Shown: positions 26,972 to 36,616, counted from the stretch's first letter. The stretch is DNA of 64,000 nt from Ureibacillus chungkukjangi (GCF_003217295.1 NZ_QJTJ01000015.1:22807-86806), one strand, 5' to 3'. Numbers and translations are program-made. Notes: a model not told the origin generated them from the letters alone.

Positions 26972-27937
26972 ATGCAAAATGTTGATGCGATTATAGTAGG
27001 GGGAGGTCCCTGTGGATTATCAGCTGCGATTGAACTAGCAAATATCGGTTTGAAGCCAATTGTTATTGAGAAGGGGAATATAGTTAATGCGATTTATAAC
27101 TATCCAACACATCAAACCTTCTTTAGTTCAAGTGAAAATTTAGCCATTGGAGATGTTCCATTTCTAATAGAAGAACGTAAACCACGTAGAAATCAAGCGC
27201 TTGTGTATTATCGTGAAGTTGTCAAAATGAAGAATGTTCAAGTGAACCGATTTGAGAAGGTAAACTCTGTAGTCAAAGAGTCAAATGGAAATTTTACAGT
27301 TACAACGGATAAAGAGGTATATGAAACCCATTATGTGGTATTGGCAACTGGTTATTACGATCAACCAAACTATATGGATATTCCTGGTGAGGATTTACCA
27401 AAGGTCCATCATTATTTTAAAGAAGCACATCCCTTCTTTGATACGGATGTATTAGTTATCGGTGGTAAAAACTCAAGCGTGGACGCGGCTTTGGAATTAC
27501 ATAAAGCAAAGGCTCGTATTACTGTGGCCTACCGTGGTAGTGACTATTCTCCATCGGTTAAACCATGGATTTTACCTGAATTTGCTGCTCTTGTACGAAA
27601 TGAAGAGATTACAATGCATTTTAATACAATTGTAAAAGAAATTCGTGAAAATGAAGTAGTTTTATCGGTGGATGGGGAAGAAAAGGTCATACCAAATGAT
27701 TTTGTTTTTGCGATGACAGGCTATCATCCTGACCATCAGTTTGTGCGAGCGATGGGTGTAACCATTGATGACGAAACAGGAAGACCGCAGTATAATCCAG
27801 AAACAATGGAAACGAATATAGAAAATCTCTTTATAGCTGGTGTTTTAGCAGCAGGTAATAATGCCAATGAGATTTTTATTGAAAATGGCAGATTCCATGG
27901 CGGATTTATAGCAAATCATATTAGTTCAAAAAAATAA
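26972..27937 (+). CDS. ypdA: bacillithiol disulfide reductase YpdA
   Basis: FAD/NADPH oxidoreductase that recycles oxidised bacillithiol. FAD motif IIVGGGPCGLSAAIE at the N-terminus with the family cysteine in GGGPCG. NADPH site VLVIGGKNSSVDAALEL near residue 167. GVLAAGNNANEIFIENGRFHG near the end. 321 residues. AAAGGAG ribosome site. In B. subtilis prsW follows nearby; here 28 kb of catabolic genes intervene. Confidence 0.93.
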   Translation: MQNVDAIIVGGGPCGLSAAIELANIGLKPIVIEKGNIVNAIYNYPTHQTFFSSSENLAIGDVPFLIEERKPRRNQALVYYREVVKMKNVQVNRFEKVNSVVKESNGNFTVTTDKEVYETHYVVLATGYYDQPNYMDIPGEDLPKVHHYFKEAHPFFDTDVLVIGGKNSSVDAALELHKAKARITVAYRGSDYSPSVKPWILPEFAALVRNEEITMHFNTIVKEIRENEVVLSVDGEEKVIPNDFVFAMTGYHPDHQFVRAMGVTIDDETGRPQYNPETMETNIENLFIAGVLAAGNNANEIFIENGRFHGGFIANHISSKK

Positions 27938-27950
27938 GAAATTTCATCTT

Positions 27951-27987
27951 AAGCAGTTCAGAAAAATAGAATCTGAACTGCTTTTTT
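27951..27987 (+). terminator. terminator of ypdA
   Basis: 12-bp stem AAGCAGTTCAGA / TCTGAACTGCTT with six T. Confidence 0.9.
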
Positions 27988-28153
27988 CATTAAAAAAGTG
28001 CAGCTAAAGAAATCAGAAAATTTAAAATAATTACAAAAGCATTTTTATATTTCTGAAAATTTTATATAATGAATAAAGTTGCATCTTTGGTTTTTCCTGG
28101 TAGTAAAAATCTAGTGGATGTAACAAGAGATAACTATAATAGGGGGTTATATT

Positions 28154-29125
28154 ATGAAGAAAATTACTCTACTTTCATCTTTAGCTTTAGCAGCATTTTT
28201 AGCGGGCTGTAGCTCAGATGATGCAGGTAATTCAACAGAAAAATCAGGGGAAGGCTTAGACACAAACATCGTAACGATTGGTACTGGGGGGGCAAGTGGT
28301 CCTTATAACATTTTAGGTACAACACTTGCAGATACATATACATCTGAATTCGATGTTAACTCTAGAACGCAAACTACTGGAGCATCAGTTGAAAATATTA
28401 ACTTATTATCCCAAGGGAAAATAGAAATGGCTTTCGTAATGAGTGATGCATTATCTCAAGCATTAGCAGGAGAGGTTTCGTTCACTGAGCCTGTAGACAA
28501 CATTTCACAAGTTGCAACGCTATATCCAAACGTTGTTCAAATTATTACTAAAGAAGGCTCAGGCATTAAAACGATTGAAGATTTAAAAGGAAAACGTGTA
28601 GCAGTAGGGGACCAAAACTCTGGAGTTGAGGTAAATGCGCGCCAGCTTTTAGAAGGTCATGGAATTACTTATGATGACATTCAAGTGGACTACCTTGGAT
28701 ACGCTGAAGCAGCAAGTGGCCTATCAGCAGGTACAATTGATGCAGCATTCTTAACAAGCGGACTTCCAAATGCCTCGGTATTGGAATTATCTGAAACACT
28801 TGGAATTGAACTAGTTTCAGTAGAAGCAAGTAATGTTGAGGAAATTGCAAAAGAATTCCCATACTTCATCTCTTATGAAATTCCAGCAAATACGTATGGA
28901 AACGCAGAGCCGATTATGACTGCAGCAGTTCCAAATGCTTTAGTTGTAAGAACGGATATGAGTGAAGAGGATGTCTACAATCTAACAAAAACAATTTTTG
29001 ATAACTTAGACAAACTAGAAAATTCCCATCAGGCAGCCAAAGAAATTACGTTAGAAGGGGCGCAGGAAAGTGTAATTGCACCACTTCACCCAGGAGCTAA
29101 GAAATACTTCGATGAGCAAAAGTAA
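28154..29125 (+). CDS. TAXI-family TRAP transporter substrate-binding lipoprotein
   Basis: Extracytoplasmic receptor of a TRAP transporter. Lipoprotein signal with lipobox LAGC (C19). The family start VTIGTGGASGPYNILG, then LKGKRVAVGDQNSGVEVNARQ and AGTIDAAFLTSGLPN, identify the TAXI group. 323 residues. Groups with the next two genes. TAXI receptors bind small organic acids such as glutamate, malate or other carboxylates; ligand not predictable here, but the neighbours suggest a compound degraded by the island. Confidence 0.93.
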   Translation: MKKITLLSSLALAAFLAGCSSDDAGNSTEKSGEGLDTNIVTIGTGGASGPYNILGTTLADTYTSEFDVNSRTQTTGASVENINLLSQGKIEMAFVMSDALSQALAGEVSFTEPVDNISQVATLYPNVVQIITKEGSGIKTIEDLKGKRVAVGDQNSGVEVNARQLLEGHGITYDDIQVDYLGYAEAASGLSAGTIDAAFLTSGLPNASVLELSETLGIELVSVEASNVEEIAKEFPYFISYEIPANTYGNAEPIMTAAVPNALVVRTDMSEEDVYNLTKTIFDNLDKLENSHQAAKEITLEGAQESVIAPLHPGAKKYFDEQK

Positions 29126-29582
29126 GAAAAAATGGTGGTTTTGGAGTATAGGGTTACTTATACTCCTCAACTTCTTTTTTATAAGGGTTCCTGTTTTTGC
29201 ATTTGAATTTGAAGATAAGACCTACTATCTAAAAAGTAATCACTTTGATTTATCTTGGATCCATTCTGTCGAGAAGGAGGAATGGATAGAAACCTATCAA
29301 CAAAACGGTGAGCAAATGCTCCTAACTGAAACTCATTTTAAAACATTTGGTGCAGGTGTTCCAAGCCAATCAAAAGATGTCTCCATTGAGGATGGTTTTG
29401 TGAAAATGCAAATTAACCAGCTCTTTAAAGAATTAAATTTAACTGTTTCATCGAATGTGAAAACTACAATTATTGTAGATGAGCAAGAAATACCGTTGTA
29501 TAAGTATACGGACGATTACTCTATGGTACATATATTTATAGAAAAACTGCCTATCTGGAAATTAGCTAAAGGAGGCTTCTAA
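29112..29582 (+). CDS. DUF1850 protein of TAXI-TRAP system
   Basis: 156-residue protein overlapping the receptor gene by 14 bases. Signal-anchor segment (about 8-28), then a domain with SWIHSVEKEEWIETYQ and ETHFKTFGAGVPSQ, typical DUF1850 segments. The family occurs almost only between TAXI receptors and their fused permeases and probably helps the transporter outside the membrane. Start at the ATG 29112 (MSKSKKKWWF); an upstream extension inside the receptor is unlikely. Confidence 0.85.
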   Translation: MSKSKKKWWFWSIGLLILLNFFFIRVPVFAFEFEDKTYYLKSNHFDLSWIHSVEKEEWIETYQQNGEQMLLTETHFKTFGAGVPSQSKDVSIEDGFVKMQINQLFKELNLTVSSNVKTTIIVDEQEIPLYKYTDDYSMVHIFIEKLPIWKLAKGGF

Positions 29583-29584
29583 TC

Positions 29585-31588
29585 TTGCAAATTAAAGAAA
29601 AAGATACACCTATTATCGAAGAAGCAAATGCAGTGAATGTACAAGAAGTCTTAGAAAAATATGATAGTGATTCCCAAGTGAGAAAACCAAAGAACAAGTC
29701 ACTTGTGTGGATTATTTCGATTCTAGCAATTTTATTTTCAGCTTTTCATTTGTATACAACATTCCAACCACTACCTACATTGCAGCAGCGTGCAGTTCAC
29801 TTATTATTTGGGATGGCATTAGTTTATTTAATCTATCCCACATTTAAAAAGCAGGATCGCTCGAAAATTCCATTTTATGATTGGATTTTGTTTGCGTTAA
29901 GTATCGTTTCCTGTGGTTATCTGTTTGTTGAATATAATGACATTATGACAACACGTGGTGGTATTGCCAATACAACCGATATCGTAATGGCTATTCTAAC
30001 GGTACTTTTAGTATTAGAAACTGCACGTCGGGTTACAGGAATTATATTACCGATTTTAGCTCTAATTTTTTTATCTTATCCATTCTTCAGTCATGCTGAG
30101 TGGCTACCAAGAATGCTGATGACGCGTCAATTTGACCTTGGAGACATCTTCGGCCAATTATTCTTAAAAACAGAAGGATTATTCTCTACTGCAATAGGGG
30201 CTTCTGTTCAATTTATATTCTTATTTATTTTATTTGGTGCCTTTCTATCGAAATCTGGAATGGGGCAATTTTTCAATGATTTAGCTTTAGCATTGGCAGG
30301 ACATAAACAAGGTGGTCCTGCAAAAGTAGCTGTTATTTCAAGTGCATTTATGGGAAGTATTAATGGTTCAGCTGTTGCTAACGTTGTTGGTACAGGGGCT
30401 TTCACAATTCCTCTTATGAAAAAAATTGGCTATGAGAAGAACTTTGCCGGTGCTGTAGAAGCAAGTGCTTCAATTGGTGGACAAATTTTACCGCCAGTTA
30501 TGGGTGCGAGTGCCTTCATAATGGCAGAAACGACGGGGATTTCTTATGGAACGATTGCTCTTGCGGCGATTTTACCTGCGCTATTATATTTCATGGGTGT
30601 TATTATGCAGGTCCATTTCCGTGCTGGCCGAAGTAATTTAAGTGGAATTCCAAAGCCAGATCTTCCACGTGTCAAGGAAGTAATGAAAGAGGGCGGGCAT
30701 TTAATCTTACCGCTGATTGGTCTAGTAGTGCTACTTGGCTCAGGAGTACCAGTTGCTTATTCTGCGTTTTATACAATTATATTAACAGTTATAGTTGCAG
30801 CTTTAAGAAAATCAACTCGTATGTCTCTAAAAGATATTATATTTGCTTTAGAGGATGGAGCGAGACAATCTTTATCCACAATTATTGCCTGTGGTGTAGT
30901 AGGAATTGTAATTGGTGTTGTTAACCTAACAAGCTTTGGTTCAACTTTAACCTCTGCCATTATGGAAATTGGAGCAGGAAGTCTTTTCTTAACATTGTTC
31001 TTAACGATGATTGCATCTATCATTTTAGGAATGGGTCTTCCATCGATTCCGGCTTATATTATTACTGCTACGATGGCAGCACCAGCTTTAGCTGAATTTG
31101 GTATTCCAATTTTAATTGCTCATATGTTTGTATTCTACTTTGGTATTTTTGCGAACATTACACCGCCAGTAGCACTTGCATCCTTCGCTGGAGCAGGTCT
31201 TTCTGGTGGAAGTCCGATGAAAACTGGCTTTATATCACTTAGATTAGCTCTTGCTGGGTTTATCGTACCGTATCTGTTTGTTTATGAACCAGCATTATTA
31301 TTAATCGATCCAACAGGTCTACCTTTAAATGCAGTTGATATACCAATGGCAGCACCACTTGATATTGCTGTAGTTGCGTTTACATCCATTGTTGGTGTTA
31401 TCGGAATTGGTGCAGCAATTGAAGGATATTTTTCAACTCATATGAATATGATTACTCGGATTGTGTTGGCAATTGGCTCATTAATGATGCTAATACCAGA
31501 GCCAATTACAGATATTGCAGGGACAGTTCTTGTTTTAGCTATCTTTGCTCTGAACTATTTTCAAAATAAAAAAAGAGTAGCTTTATAG
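29585..31588 (+). CDS. TRAP transporter fused permease (4TM/12TM)
   Basis: 667-residue membrane protein with small (DctQ-like) and large (DctM-like) TRAP subunits joined, typical of TAXI systems. Hallmarks: FMGSINGSAVANVVGTGAFTIP, EASASIGGQILPPVMGA and MGLPSIPAYI. It imports substrate with a sodium or proton gradient. TTG start with GGAGG nine bases upstream. Last gene of the three-gene unit. Confidence 0.93.
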   Translation: MQIKEKDTPIIEEANAVNVQEVLEKYDSDSQVRKPKNKSLVWIISILAILFSAFHLYTTFQPLPTLQQRAVHLLFGMALVYLIYPTFKKQDRSKIPFYDWILFALSIVSCGYLFVEYNDIMTTRGGIANTTDIVMAILTVLLVLETARRVTGIILPILALIFLSYPFFSHAEWLPRMLMTRQFDLGDIFGQLFLKTEGLFSTAIGASVQFIFLFILFGAFLSKSGMGQFFNDLALALAGHKQGGPAKVAVISSAFMGSINGSAVANVVGTGAFTIPLMKKIGYEKNFAGAVEASASIGGQILPPVMGASAFIMAETTGISYGTIALAAILPALLYFMGVIMQVHFRAGRSNLSGIPKPDLPRVKEVMKEGGHLILPLIGLVVLLGSGVPVAYSAFYTIILTVIVAALRKSTRMSLKDIIFALEDGARQSLSTIIACGVVGIVIGVVNLTSFGSTLTSAIMEIGAGSLFLTLFLTMIASIILGMGLPSIPAYIITATMAAPALAEFGIPILIAHMFVFYFGIFANITPPVALASFAGAGLSGGSPMKTGFISLRLALAGFIVPYLFVYEPALLLIDPTGLPLNAVDIPMAAPLDIAVVAFTSIVGVIGIGAAIEGYFSTHMNMITRIVLAIGSLMMLIPEPITDIAGTVLVLAIFALNYFQNKKRVAL

Positions 31589-31597
31589 TTTCTTAAG

Positions 31598-31642
31598 CTG
31601 TAAGTAAAGTCGATTCGTTTCGATTTTATTTACGGTTTTTTG
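31598..31642 (+). terminator. terminator of the TRAP operon
   Basis: 16-pair stem (CTGTAAGTAAAGTCGA / TCGATTTTATTTACGG, with G-T pairs) and T run. So the catabolic genes start a new transcript. Confidence 0.88.
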
Positions 31643-31690
31643 TTTGGAATAAAAAGTTCCTTTGATAGAGGTAAGAGATTTTTCCGTAAG

Positions 31691-31710
31691 TTTTTAACAG
31701 AAAACGATAC
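31691..31710 (+). promoter_or_regulatory. candidate shared upstream element, copy 1
   Basis: TTTTTAACAGAAAACGATAC resembles parts of the elements at 41045-41058 and 51086-51100 (core ACAGAAAAYGA). Weakest of the three copies. Confidence 0.35.
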
Positions 31711-31787
31711 ATGTTTAGGAAACAATTTACCGATTTTCCAAAAAATATTGATTATTTAAAATATTGAATATAAAATTCAAATAACAG

Positions 31788-31803
31788 ATGTAAGCGCTTA
31801 TAA
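31788..31803 (+). promoter_or_regulatory. candidate CcpA (cre) site
   Basis: ATGTAAGCGCTTATAA matches the cre consensus WTGNNARCGNWWWCAW at all but one position. About 90 bases upstream of the first meta-pathway gene. Confidence 0.55.
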
Positions 31804-31830
31804 CAGATTTTCAGAGTATCTATTCTTCAT

Positions 31831-31867
31831 ACTTTATAAATACATACAGCATGTTTGTTTATAAAGT
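31831..31867. promoter_or_regulatory. 10-bp perfect dyad before the meta-pathway operon
   Basis: ACTTTATAAA, 17 bases, TTTATAAAGT. It ends 10 bases before the ribosome site of the FAH-family gene, a place where a repressor or leader structure would act. Confidence 0.5.
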
Positions 31868-31891
31868 AAATTTTGAGAGGTGGGAAACCAA

Positions 31892-32866
31892 TTGGGGATG
31901 AAGTTTGCACGCTTTAAAAGAAACGAAGAATTATTTTTAGGAGTTGTTGAGGATAATAAAATCTATAAACTCCAAACCAATCCAGATAGTTTTGAAAAGT
32001 TTTTAGAGATTGCTTTAGTAGAGGCAAAAGCTTCAGTGGAAGAAAAAAATTTAGAGGAAGTTGAGCTTTCTGATGTAGTGCTATTATCACCAATACCAAC
32101 TCCATCACAAATTATTTGCCAGGGTGTTAACTACTCAATTCATAGACAAGAGACAGGTATGGATGATCAAAAGCCACCATTTAATATGATTTTTAGTAAG
32201 GCGCCAAGTTCTGTTTGTGGTCCTAACGATGCCATTATGCGTCCCGACAATGTAAAGCTGCTAGATTATGAGATTGAGCTGGGGCTAGTAATCCGAAAGC
32301 CAATTACACAGGACACAGTCATTACTGAGGATAATTTTTTAGATTATATAGCTGGGTTAGTGTTAACGAATGATATTTCTGCAAGAGACGTGCAACTTAC
32401 TCAGCTTCAATGGTTAAAAGGGAAAAGCTACCGTACGTTTTGCCCAGTAGGACCTTATTTCTATTTACTAGAGCAGGAGGATGTAGCAAAAATAGCAGAT
32501 CTTAAGCTAGAGCTGAGGGTGAATGGGGAAATTCGACAAGAGGCTAGTACAGACCAATTGCTTTATAAACCAATTGAAACCTTAAACGAACTAGCACAAA
32601 TTATGGATCTTCAAGCCGGAGATTTAGTGTTAACAGGTACACCAGGGGGAGTCGCAATGCAGCTATCAGCAGATGAAATGAACTGCATGACAAGCCTTGT
32701 TTCGAAATTTGGTGAAAAGGTTGAAGTAATTCAAAGGCAGCATACACTGGGGAACTATTTGAAGGATGGAGACATTATTGAAGCAACAATTGCTAGTACG
32801 GATGGTTCCATCGATTTAGGAAAGCAGCAAAATGTTGTGAAGACTCTTCAATCGATTAGTGTTTAA
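31892..32866 (+). CDS. fumarylacetoacetate hydrolase family protein
   Basis: First gene of the meta-cleavage unit, 324 residues. The FAH catalytic domain shows the metal ligands in DYEIELGLVI and LTNDISARD, and GDLVLTGTPGG near residue 245. FAH relatives in aromatic pathways include HpcE decarboxylase/isomerase and acylpyruvate hydrolases; here it could decarboxylate or hydrolyse a ring-cleavage product. Start uncertain: TTG 31892 has a good 7-base distance to AGGTGGG, ATG 31898 has 13. Confidence 0.85.
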   Translation: MGMKFARFKRNEELFLGVVEDNKIYKLQTNPDSFEKFLEIALVEAKASVEEKNLEEVELSDVVLLSPIPTPSQIICQGVNYSIHRQETGMDDQKPPFNMIFSKAPSSVCGPNDAIMRPDNVKLLDYEIELGLVIRKPITQDTVITEDNFLDYIAGLVLTNDISARDVQLTQLQWLKGKSYRTFCPVGPYFYLLEQEDVAKIADLKLELRVNGEIRQEASTDQLLYKPIETLNELAQIMDLQAGDLVLTGTPGGVAMQLSADEMNCMTSLVSKFGEKVEVIQRQHTLGNYLKDGDIIEATIASTDGSIDLGKQQNVVKTLQSISV

Positions 32867-32934
32867 GCAGATTTTAGGATTTTAGTAGTTTTTGAACTGC
32901 AATACAGTATTCAATTCATAAAAGGGGTGTTTTT

Positions 32935-33792
32935 ATGTCGATTATTACACGCAAAGTAAAAACAGGAAACTTTGAAACTTTACTTCATGAGGGTGGCGCA
33001 CATAACGAAGAAACGATTATCTTTATTCATGGTAGCGGCCCAGGAGCAAGTGCAAACTCAAACTGGAAGGATGTATTACCTCAATATGTAGACCAGTTCC
33101 ATGTATTAGCAATCGATTTAGTTGGCTTCGGGGAAACAGACCATCCAACAGAATACCCTGCAAACGGTGTTGAATGGATGAACTGGCGAACTCAGCAAAT
33201 ATTCGATTTGATGGATGCTTTAGAAATTAAAAAAGCAAACCTTGTAGGAAATTCACTTGGTGGAGTTATTTCCTTATTCCTAGTAATGGATAGCCCAGAG
33301 CGTTTTAACCGTATTGTGTTAATGGGGGCAGGTGGTGGTTTAACAGAGCCAACTCCAGAGCTTGCTAAACTGGCAAACTTCCATAAGGACCCATCGCCAA
33401 AAGCCTTAAAGAATTTACTTAGCTGGTTCTTATATGATTCAACTGATATGGAAGATAAGCTGGATGAAATCGTAGCAACACGTATGGAGCTATTCAATCG
33501 TCCAGAGGTACGTAAATCCTACGAGGAGAATTTCACAAAATCGCATCTTGCAGATATGTTAGTTCCTCCTTCTGCATTAAAGCGTATGAAAAATGAATTT
33601 TTAATGATTCATGGCCATCAGGATCGTTTCGTACCACTTGCAAGCAGCTTATATATGCTGGATTATCTAGAAAATGCAGAACTTCATGTCTTTAAACGCT
33701 GCGGTCACTGGGCTCAAATCGAGCAAAAGGAGCAATTCCTAAAGTTAACCAAAGATTTCTTCTCTAAAACAAAAGAAGTAAGTCGCGTCTAA
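32935..33792 (+). CDS. meta-cleavage product C-C hydrolase (HsaD/BphD/MhpC type)
   Basis: Alpha/beta hydrolase of 285 residues that should cleave the carbon-carbon bond of an extradiol ring-fission product. Oxyanion-side motif HGSGPGASANSNW, typical of this group, nucleophile S107 in GNSLGG, acid D230 in HGHQDRFVP and base H258 in CGHWAQIEQ. It sits with dioxygenase and monooxygenase genes. A paralogue lies at 53469. The second product (hydroxydienoate) would go to the hydratase at 36617. Confidence 0.9.
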   Translation: MSIITRKVKTGNFETLLHEGGAHNEETIIFIHGSGPGASANSNWKDVLPQYVDQFHVLAIDLVGFGETDHPTEYPANGVEWMNWRTQQIFDLMDALEIKKANLVGNSLGGVISLFLVMDSPERFNRIVLMGAGGGLTEPTPELAKLANFHKDPSPKALKNLLSWFLYDSTDMEDKLDEIVATRMELFNRPEVRKSYEENFTKSHLADMLVPPSALKRMKNEFLMIHGHQDRFVPLASSLYMLDYLENAELHVFKRCGHWAQIEQKEQFLKLTKDFFSKTKEVSRV

Positions 33793-33832
33793 CAGATAGA
33801 GAGATATCATTTTGAAGTAAGGGGTGGGGGAT

Positions 33833-35032
33833 ATGGAACAAACAATAATTGATACAAAAGAAATGCTAGTAGAACGTGCAAATGGGCTAATTCCTATGCT
33901 GAGAGAAAATGGTCTTAAAATCGATCAAACAAGTGAACTACCTGAAGTAATTATTGAGAAATTACGCTCTGAAGGATTACTGAAGGTTCTGCGTCCTCAA
34001 ATGTTTGGTGGATATCAAACTGATATGCGAACGTATCTCGAGGTTGTTACTGCCATTTCGAGAGGGAACGGCTCAGCAGGATGGTTTGTTGCCTTAAGTA
34101 ATATCCGTGATTATATGATCTCCTATGCTTTCGGTCGACAAGCACTAGAGGATATTTTTGGACCAAATCATGACCAGAATGTTATTTTAGCAGGTAATTT
34201 TAAACCGATTAAATTTGAAATGAAAAAGGTAGAGGGCGGTTATTTAATAGAAGAGGCTCAATGGCCATTCGTATCAGGTAGTCCCCATGCAGATTGGCTA
34301 TACTTTGGTTTTCCATTAGCAGATGGTAATGGTGGGATGGAAATGGCTATTATGGTTGTTCCACGCCAGGATGCGATCGTTTTAGATGACTGGAATGTAA
34401 TGGGCCTAAAAGGCTCTGGCAGTAATAGTGTTCGATTAGAAAATGTATTCGTACCAGAGCATCGAGTATCACTTGATCGTTTAGCAAATCAGGGTCATTA
34501 CATGATTGAGGAATTGCGTGAGGTGCCATTATACCAAACACCTTTTGTCCCTTCACTTACATTGTCCATTGTAGCACCGGCCCTAGGCATTACAAAGGGT
34601 GCAATGGATTTGCACATGGAGCGTGTAGGGAAAGCGGGTATTGGAAATACATTCTATTCAAAAATGAATGAAGCACCAGTAACTCACTTACAGGTAGCAC
34701 AGTCCCAATTGAAAATTGACCTTGCGGAGCTGCTTTTACACCATGCTGTAGATCTGTTAGATGAGTACTCGGAAAAAGGCCAAAAGCTAACTTTAGAAGA
34801 AGGCATTAAAGTAAAGGCTGAATTTGGTTATGTAAATCAGCTATGTAAGGAATCGATTGATTTAATGACTGCTGGAGCGGGATCGGTTTTCTCTTACAAT
34901 AATAATTTATTCCAATTATTCTATCGGGACTTCTTATCTATGCATTTACATGGATTTATCACACCTTCTAGCTTAGTAGAAACATATGGACGTGTAATGT
35001 GCGGGCTAGAGCCGAATACGTATTTTGTCTAA
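33833..35032 (+). CDS. flavin-dependent monooxygenase, HsaA-like (acyl-CoA dehydrogenase fold)
   Basis: 399 residues with acyl-CoA dehydrogenase fold: LRSEGLLKVLRPQMFGGYQ near the start, ISRGNGSAGW, WPFVSGSPHADW and GLKGSGSNSVRLENVFVP. These features are shared by the group D hydroxylases such as HsaA that add a hydroxyl ortho to a phenol using reduced flavin from a partner. The reductase at 36120 can play that partner. So it should turn a phenol into a catechol. ATG at 33833 behind GGGGTGGG. An acyl-CoA dehydrogenase role is less likely given the company. Confidence 0.85.
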   Translation: MEQTIIDTKEMLVERANGLIPMLRENGLKIDQTSELPEVIIEKLRSEGLLKVLRPQMFGGYQTDMRTYLEVVTAISRGNGSAGWFVALSNIRDYMISYAFGRQALEDIFGPNHDQNVILAGNFKPIKFEMKKVEGGYLIEEAQWPFVSGSPHADWLYFGFPLADGNGGMEMAIMVVPRQDAIVLDDWNVMGLKGSGSNSVRLENVFVPEHRVSLDRLANQGHYMIEELREVPLYQTPFVPSLTLSIVAPALGITKGAMDLHMERVGKAGIGNTFYSKMNEAPVTHLQVAQSQLKIDLAELLLHHAVDLLDEYSEKGQKLTLEEGIKVKAEFGYVNQLCKESIDLMTAGAGSVFSYNNNLFQLFYRDFLSMHLHGFITPSSLVETYGRVMCGLEPNTYFV

Positions 35033-35092
35033 TCAAGGAAATGTTTAACAAAAGGGGCATAAATAGATTTATTTCTAAAGGGGGATATATAA

Positions 35093-36082
35093 ATGAGTTA
35101 CGTTAGAACACCTGAAATCGCAAAATTAGGACATTTTGGTTTAGTTTCAAAGGATTTAGAAAAATCTCTATGGTTTTTCAAAGAGGTTATTGGTCTAGAA
35201 GAAACAGAGGTTAAAGATGGAGTGCATTACTTAAGAGCGTGGGGAGATTTCGAGCATCACACTATGACTCTTCGACAAGGAGAAGAGTCTCATGTAGACC
35301 ACATCGCTTGGCGTACAAAGCGTCCAGAAGATGTAGATGCATTTGCAAAGCAATTTGAGGAAGCTGGAACTGAAGTGCGCTGGGTTGAAGATGGTATAGA
35401 GGCTGGTCAAGGCCGTGCTTTCCGTTTTGAATTGCCAAGCGGTCACACATTTGAGGTTTACTTCGATATGGAAAAAACACTGGCTTCACCAGAATCTCGC
35501 TCTGTATTGAAAAATCAATCACATAAATCTTGGTCACGTGGTGTATCACCTAGACGAATCGACCATGTAAATATCCTTACTTCTTTACTTGCCAATGAAT
35601 TATCGGACTTTTTACAGGATAATCTTGGCTTTAACTTACGTGAATGTGTGCAAACACCGGATGGTAATTTAGTAGGTGCTTGGTTAAGTGTAACACCATT
35701 AGTTCACGATATCGCAGTTAGTCATGACCCATTTGCTGCATCAACGCAGGAGATTCACCATGTAGCTTATTGGTTAGATAACTCTCAGGATTTATTGCGT
35801 GCAGCAGATATCCTAAAAGAGAGTGGCATGTCATTTAAAGGACCAGGTAAGCATGGTATTTCTCAAGCGATGTATATTTACGTAGTAGATCCAGGAAGTG
35901 GCGTACGAGTTGAGTTATTTACAAATGGATACTTGATCTTTGAGCCAGACTGGGAGCCAATTGTTTGGGGCTTAGATGAAATGGATTTAGGATTTACTTA
36001 TTGGGGTGACCAAACAGATACAAAGCCAGAAAATAATCCGACAATCAAGGTGTATGATGACAAAAAATTCATTAGAAGCTAG
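35093..36082 (+). CDS. extradiol ring-cleavage dioxygenase (VOC, type I), copy 1
   Basis: 329 residues, two vicinal-oxygen-chelate domains. In the second domain the metal ligands are H158 (RRIDHVN), H223 (IHHVAYW) and E274 (RVELF), with a further active-site histidine at H205 (LVHDIAV). From memory the sequence resembles the manganese-type BphC of Bacillus sp. JF8 (RAWGDFEHHT, GPGKHGISQA, YLIFEPDWEPI). It should open a catechol ring next to the hydroxyls. Metal (Fe or Mn) cannot be read from sequence. Copies 2 and 3 are at 41233 and 52487. Confidence 0.93.
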   Translation: MSYVRTPEIAKLGHFGLVSKDLEKSLWFFKEVIGLEETEVKDGVHYLRAWGDFEHHTMTLRQGEESHVDHIAWRTKRPEDVDAFAKQFEEAGTEVRWVEDGIEAGQGRAFRFELPSGHTFEVYFDMEKTLASPESRSVLKNQSHKSWSRGVSPRRIDHVNILTSLLANELSDFLQDNLGFNLRECVQTPDGNLVGAWLSVTPLVHDIAVSHDPFAASTQEIHHVAYWLDNSQDLLRAADILKESGMSFKGPGKHGISQAMYIYVVDPGSGVRVELFTNGYLIFEPDWEPIVWGLDEMDLGFTYWGDQTDTKPENNPTIKVYDDKKFIRS

Positions 36083-36119
36083 AATTCGTCTTACTTCTAA
36101 ACAATAGGGAGAGTTTGCG

Positions 36120-36599
36120 ATGGAGGATCGATTATTTAGAGATGCTATGGGTAAGTTTGCAACTGGTGTAACAGTTGTAACGACCCAGTTTGAAAATGAA
36201 TCCTTTGGTATGACAGCTAATGCATTTATGTCTGTTTCATTAGATCCAAAATTAGTTGTTATTTCGATTGGACATAAGGCTCGCTTTTTAACTAAAGTTC
36301 AAGAAAGTAAAAAGTTTGCTGTCAACATATTGGCTGCCGATCAAAAAGAGTACTCTATGGCTTTTGCTGGTCAACTAAAAGAGGAAATAACGATTAACTT
36401 TGAAGACCTTGCAGGACTACCTGTTTTACCAGGAGCTCTAGCACAGGTTAGCTGCGAAGTAATTTCAGAGCATGTTGAAGGTGACCATACTTTATTTATC
36501 GGTAAGGTGCTAGATATTAAGGTTACTGATGGAGAGCCATTAGTGTTCTACGCAGGCAAATATCGTGAGTTAGTTCAAAGCGAAATTAAAACAGTATAA
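36120..36599 (+). CDS. flavin reductase (HsaB/HpaC-like)
   Basis: 159-residue flavin reductase domain: MGKFATGVTVVTT, GMTANAFMSVSLDPKLVVISI and KFAVNILAADQ are typical. It would deliver reduced flavin to the HsaA-like oxygenases at 33833 and probably 51194, as only one reductase gene is present for two oxygenases. Tight spacing with neighbours; AGGGAGAG ribosome site. Confidence 0.9.
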   Translation: MEDRLFRDAMGKFATGVTVVTTQFENESFGMTANAFMSVSLDPKLVVISIGHKARFLTKVQESKKFAVNILAADQKEYSMAFAGQLKEEITINFEDLAGLPVLPGALAQVSCEVISEHVEGDHTLFIGKVLDIKVTDGEPLVFYAGKYRELVQSEIKTV

Positions 36600-36616
36600 A
36601 AAAAGGGGAGTATGGG

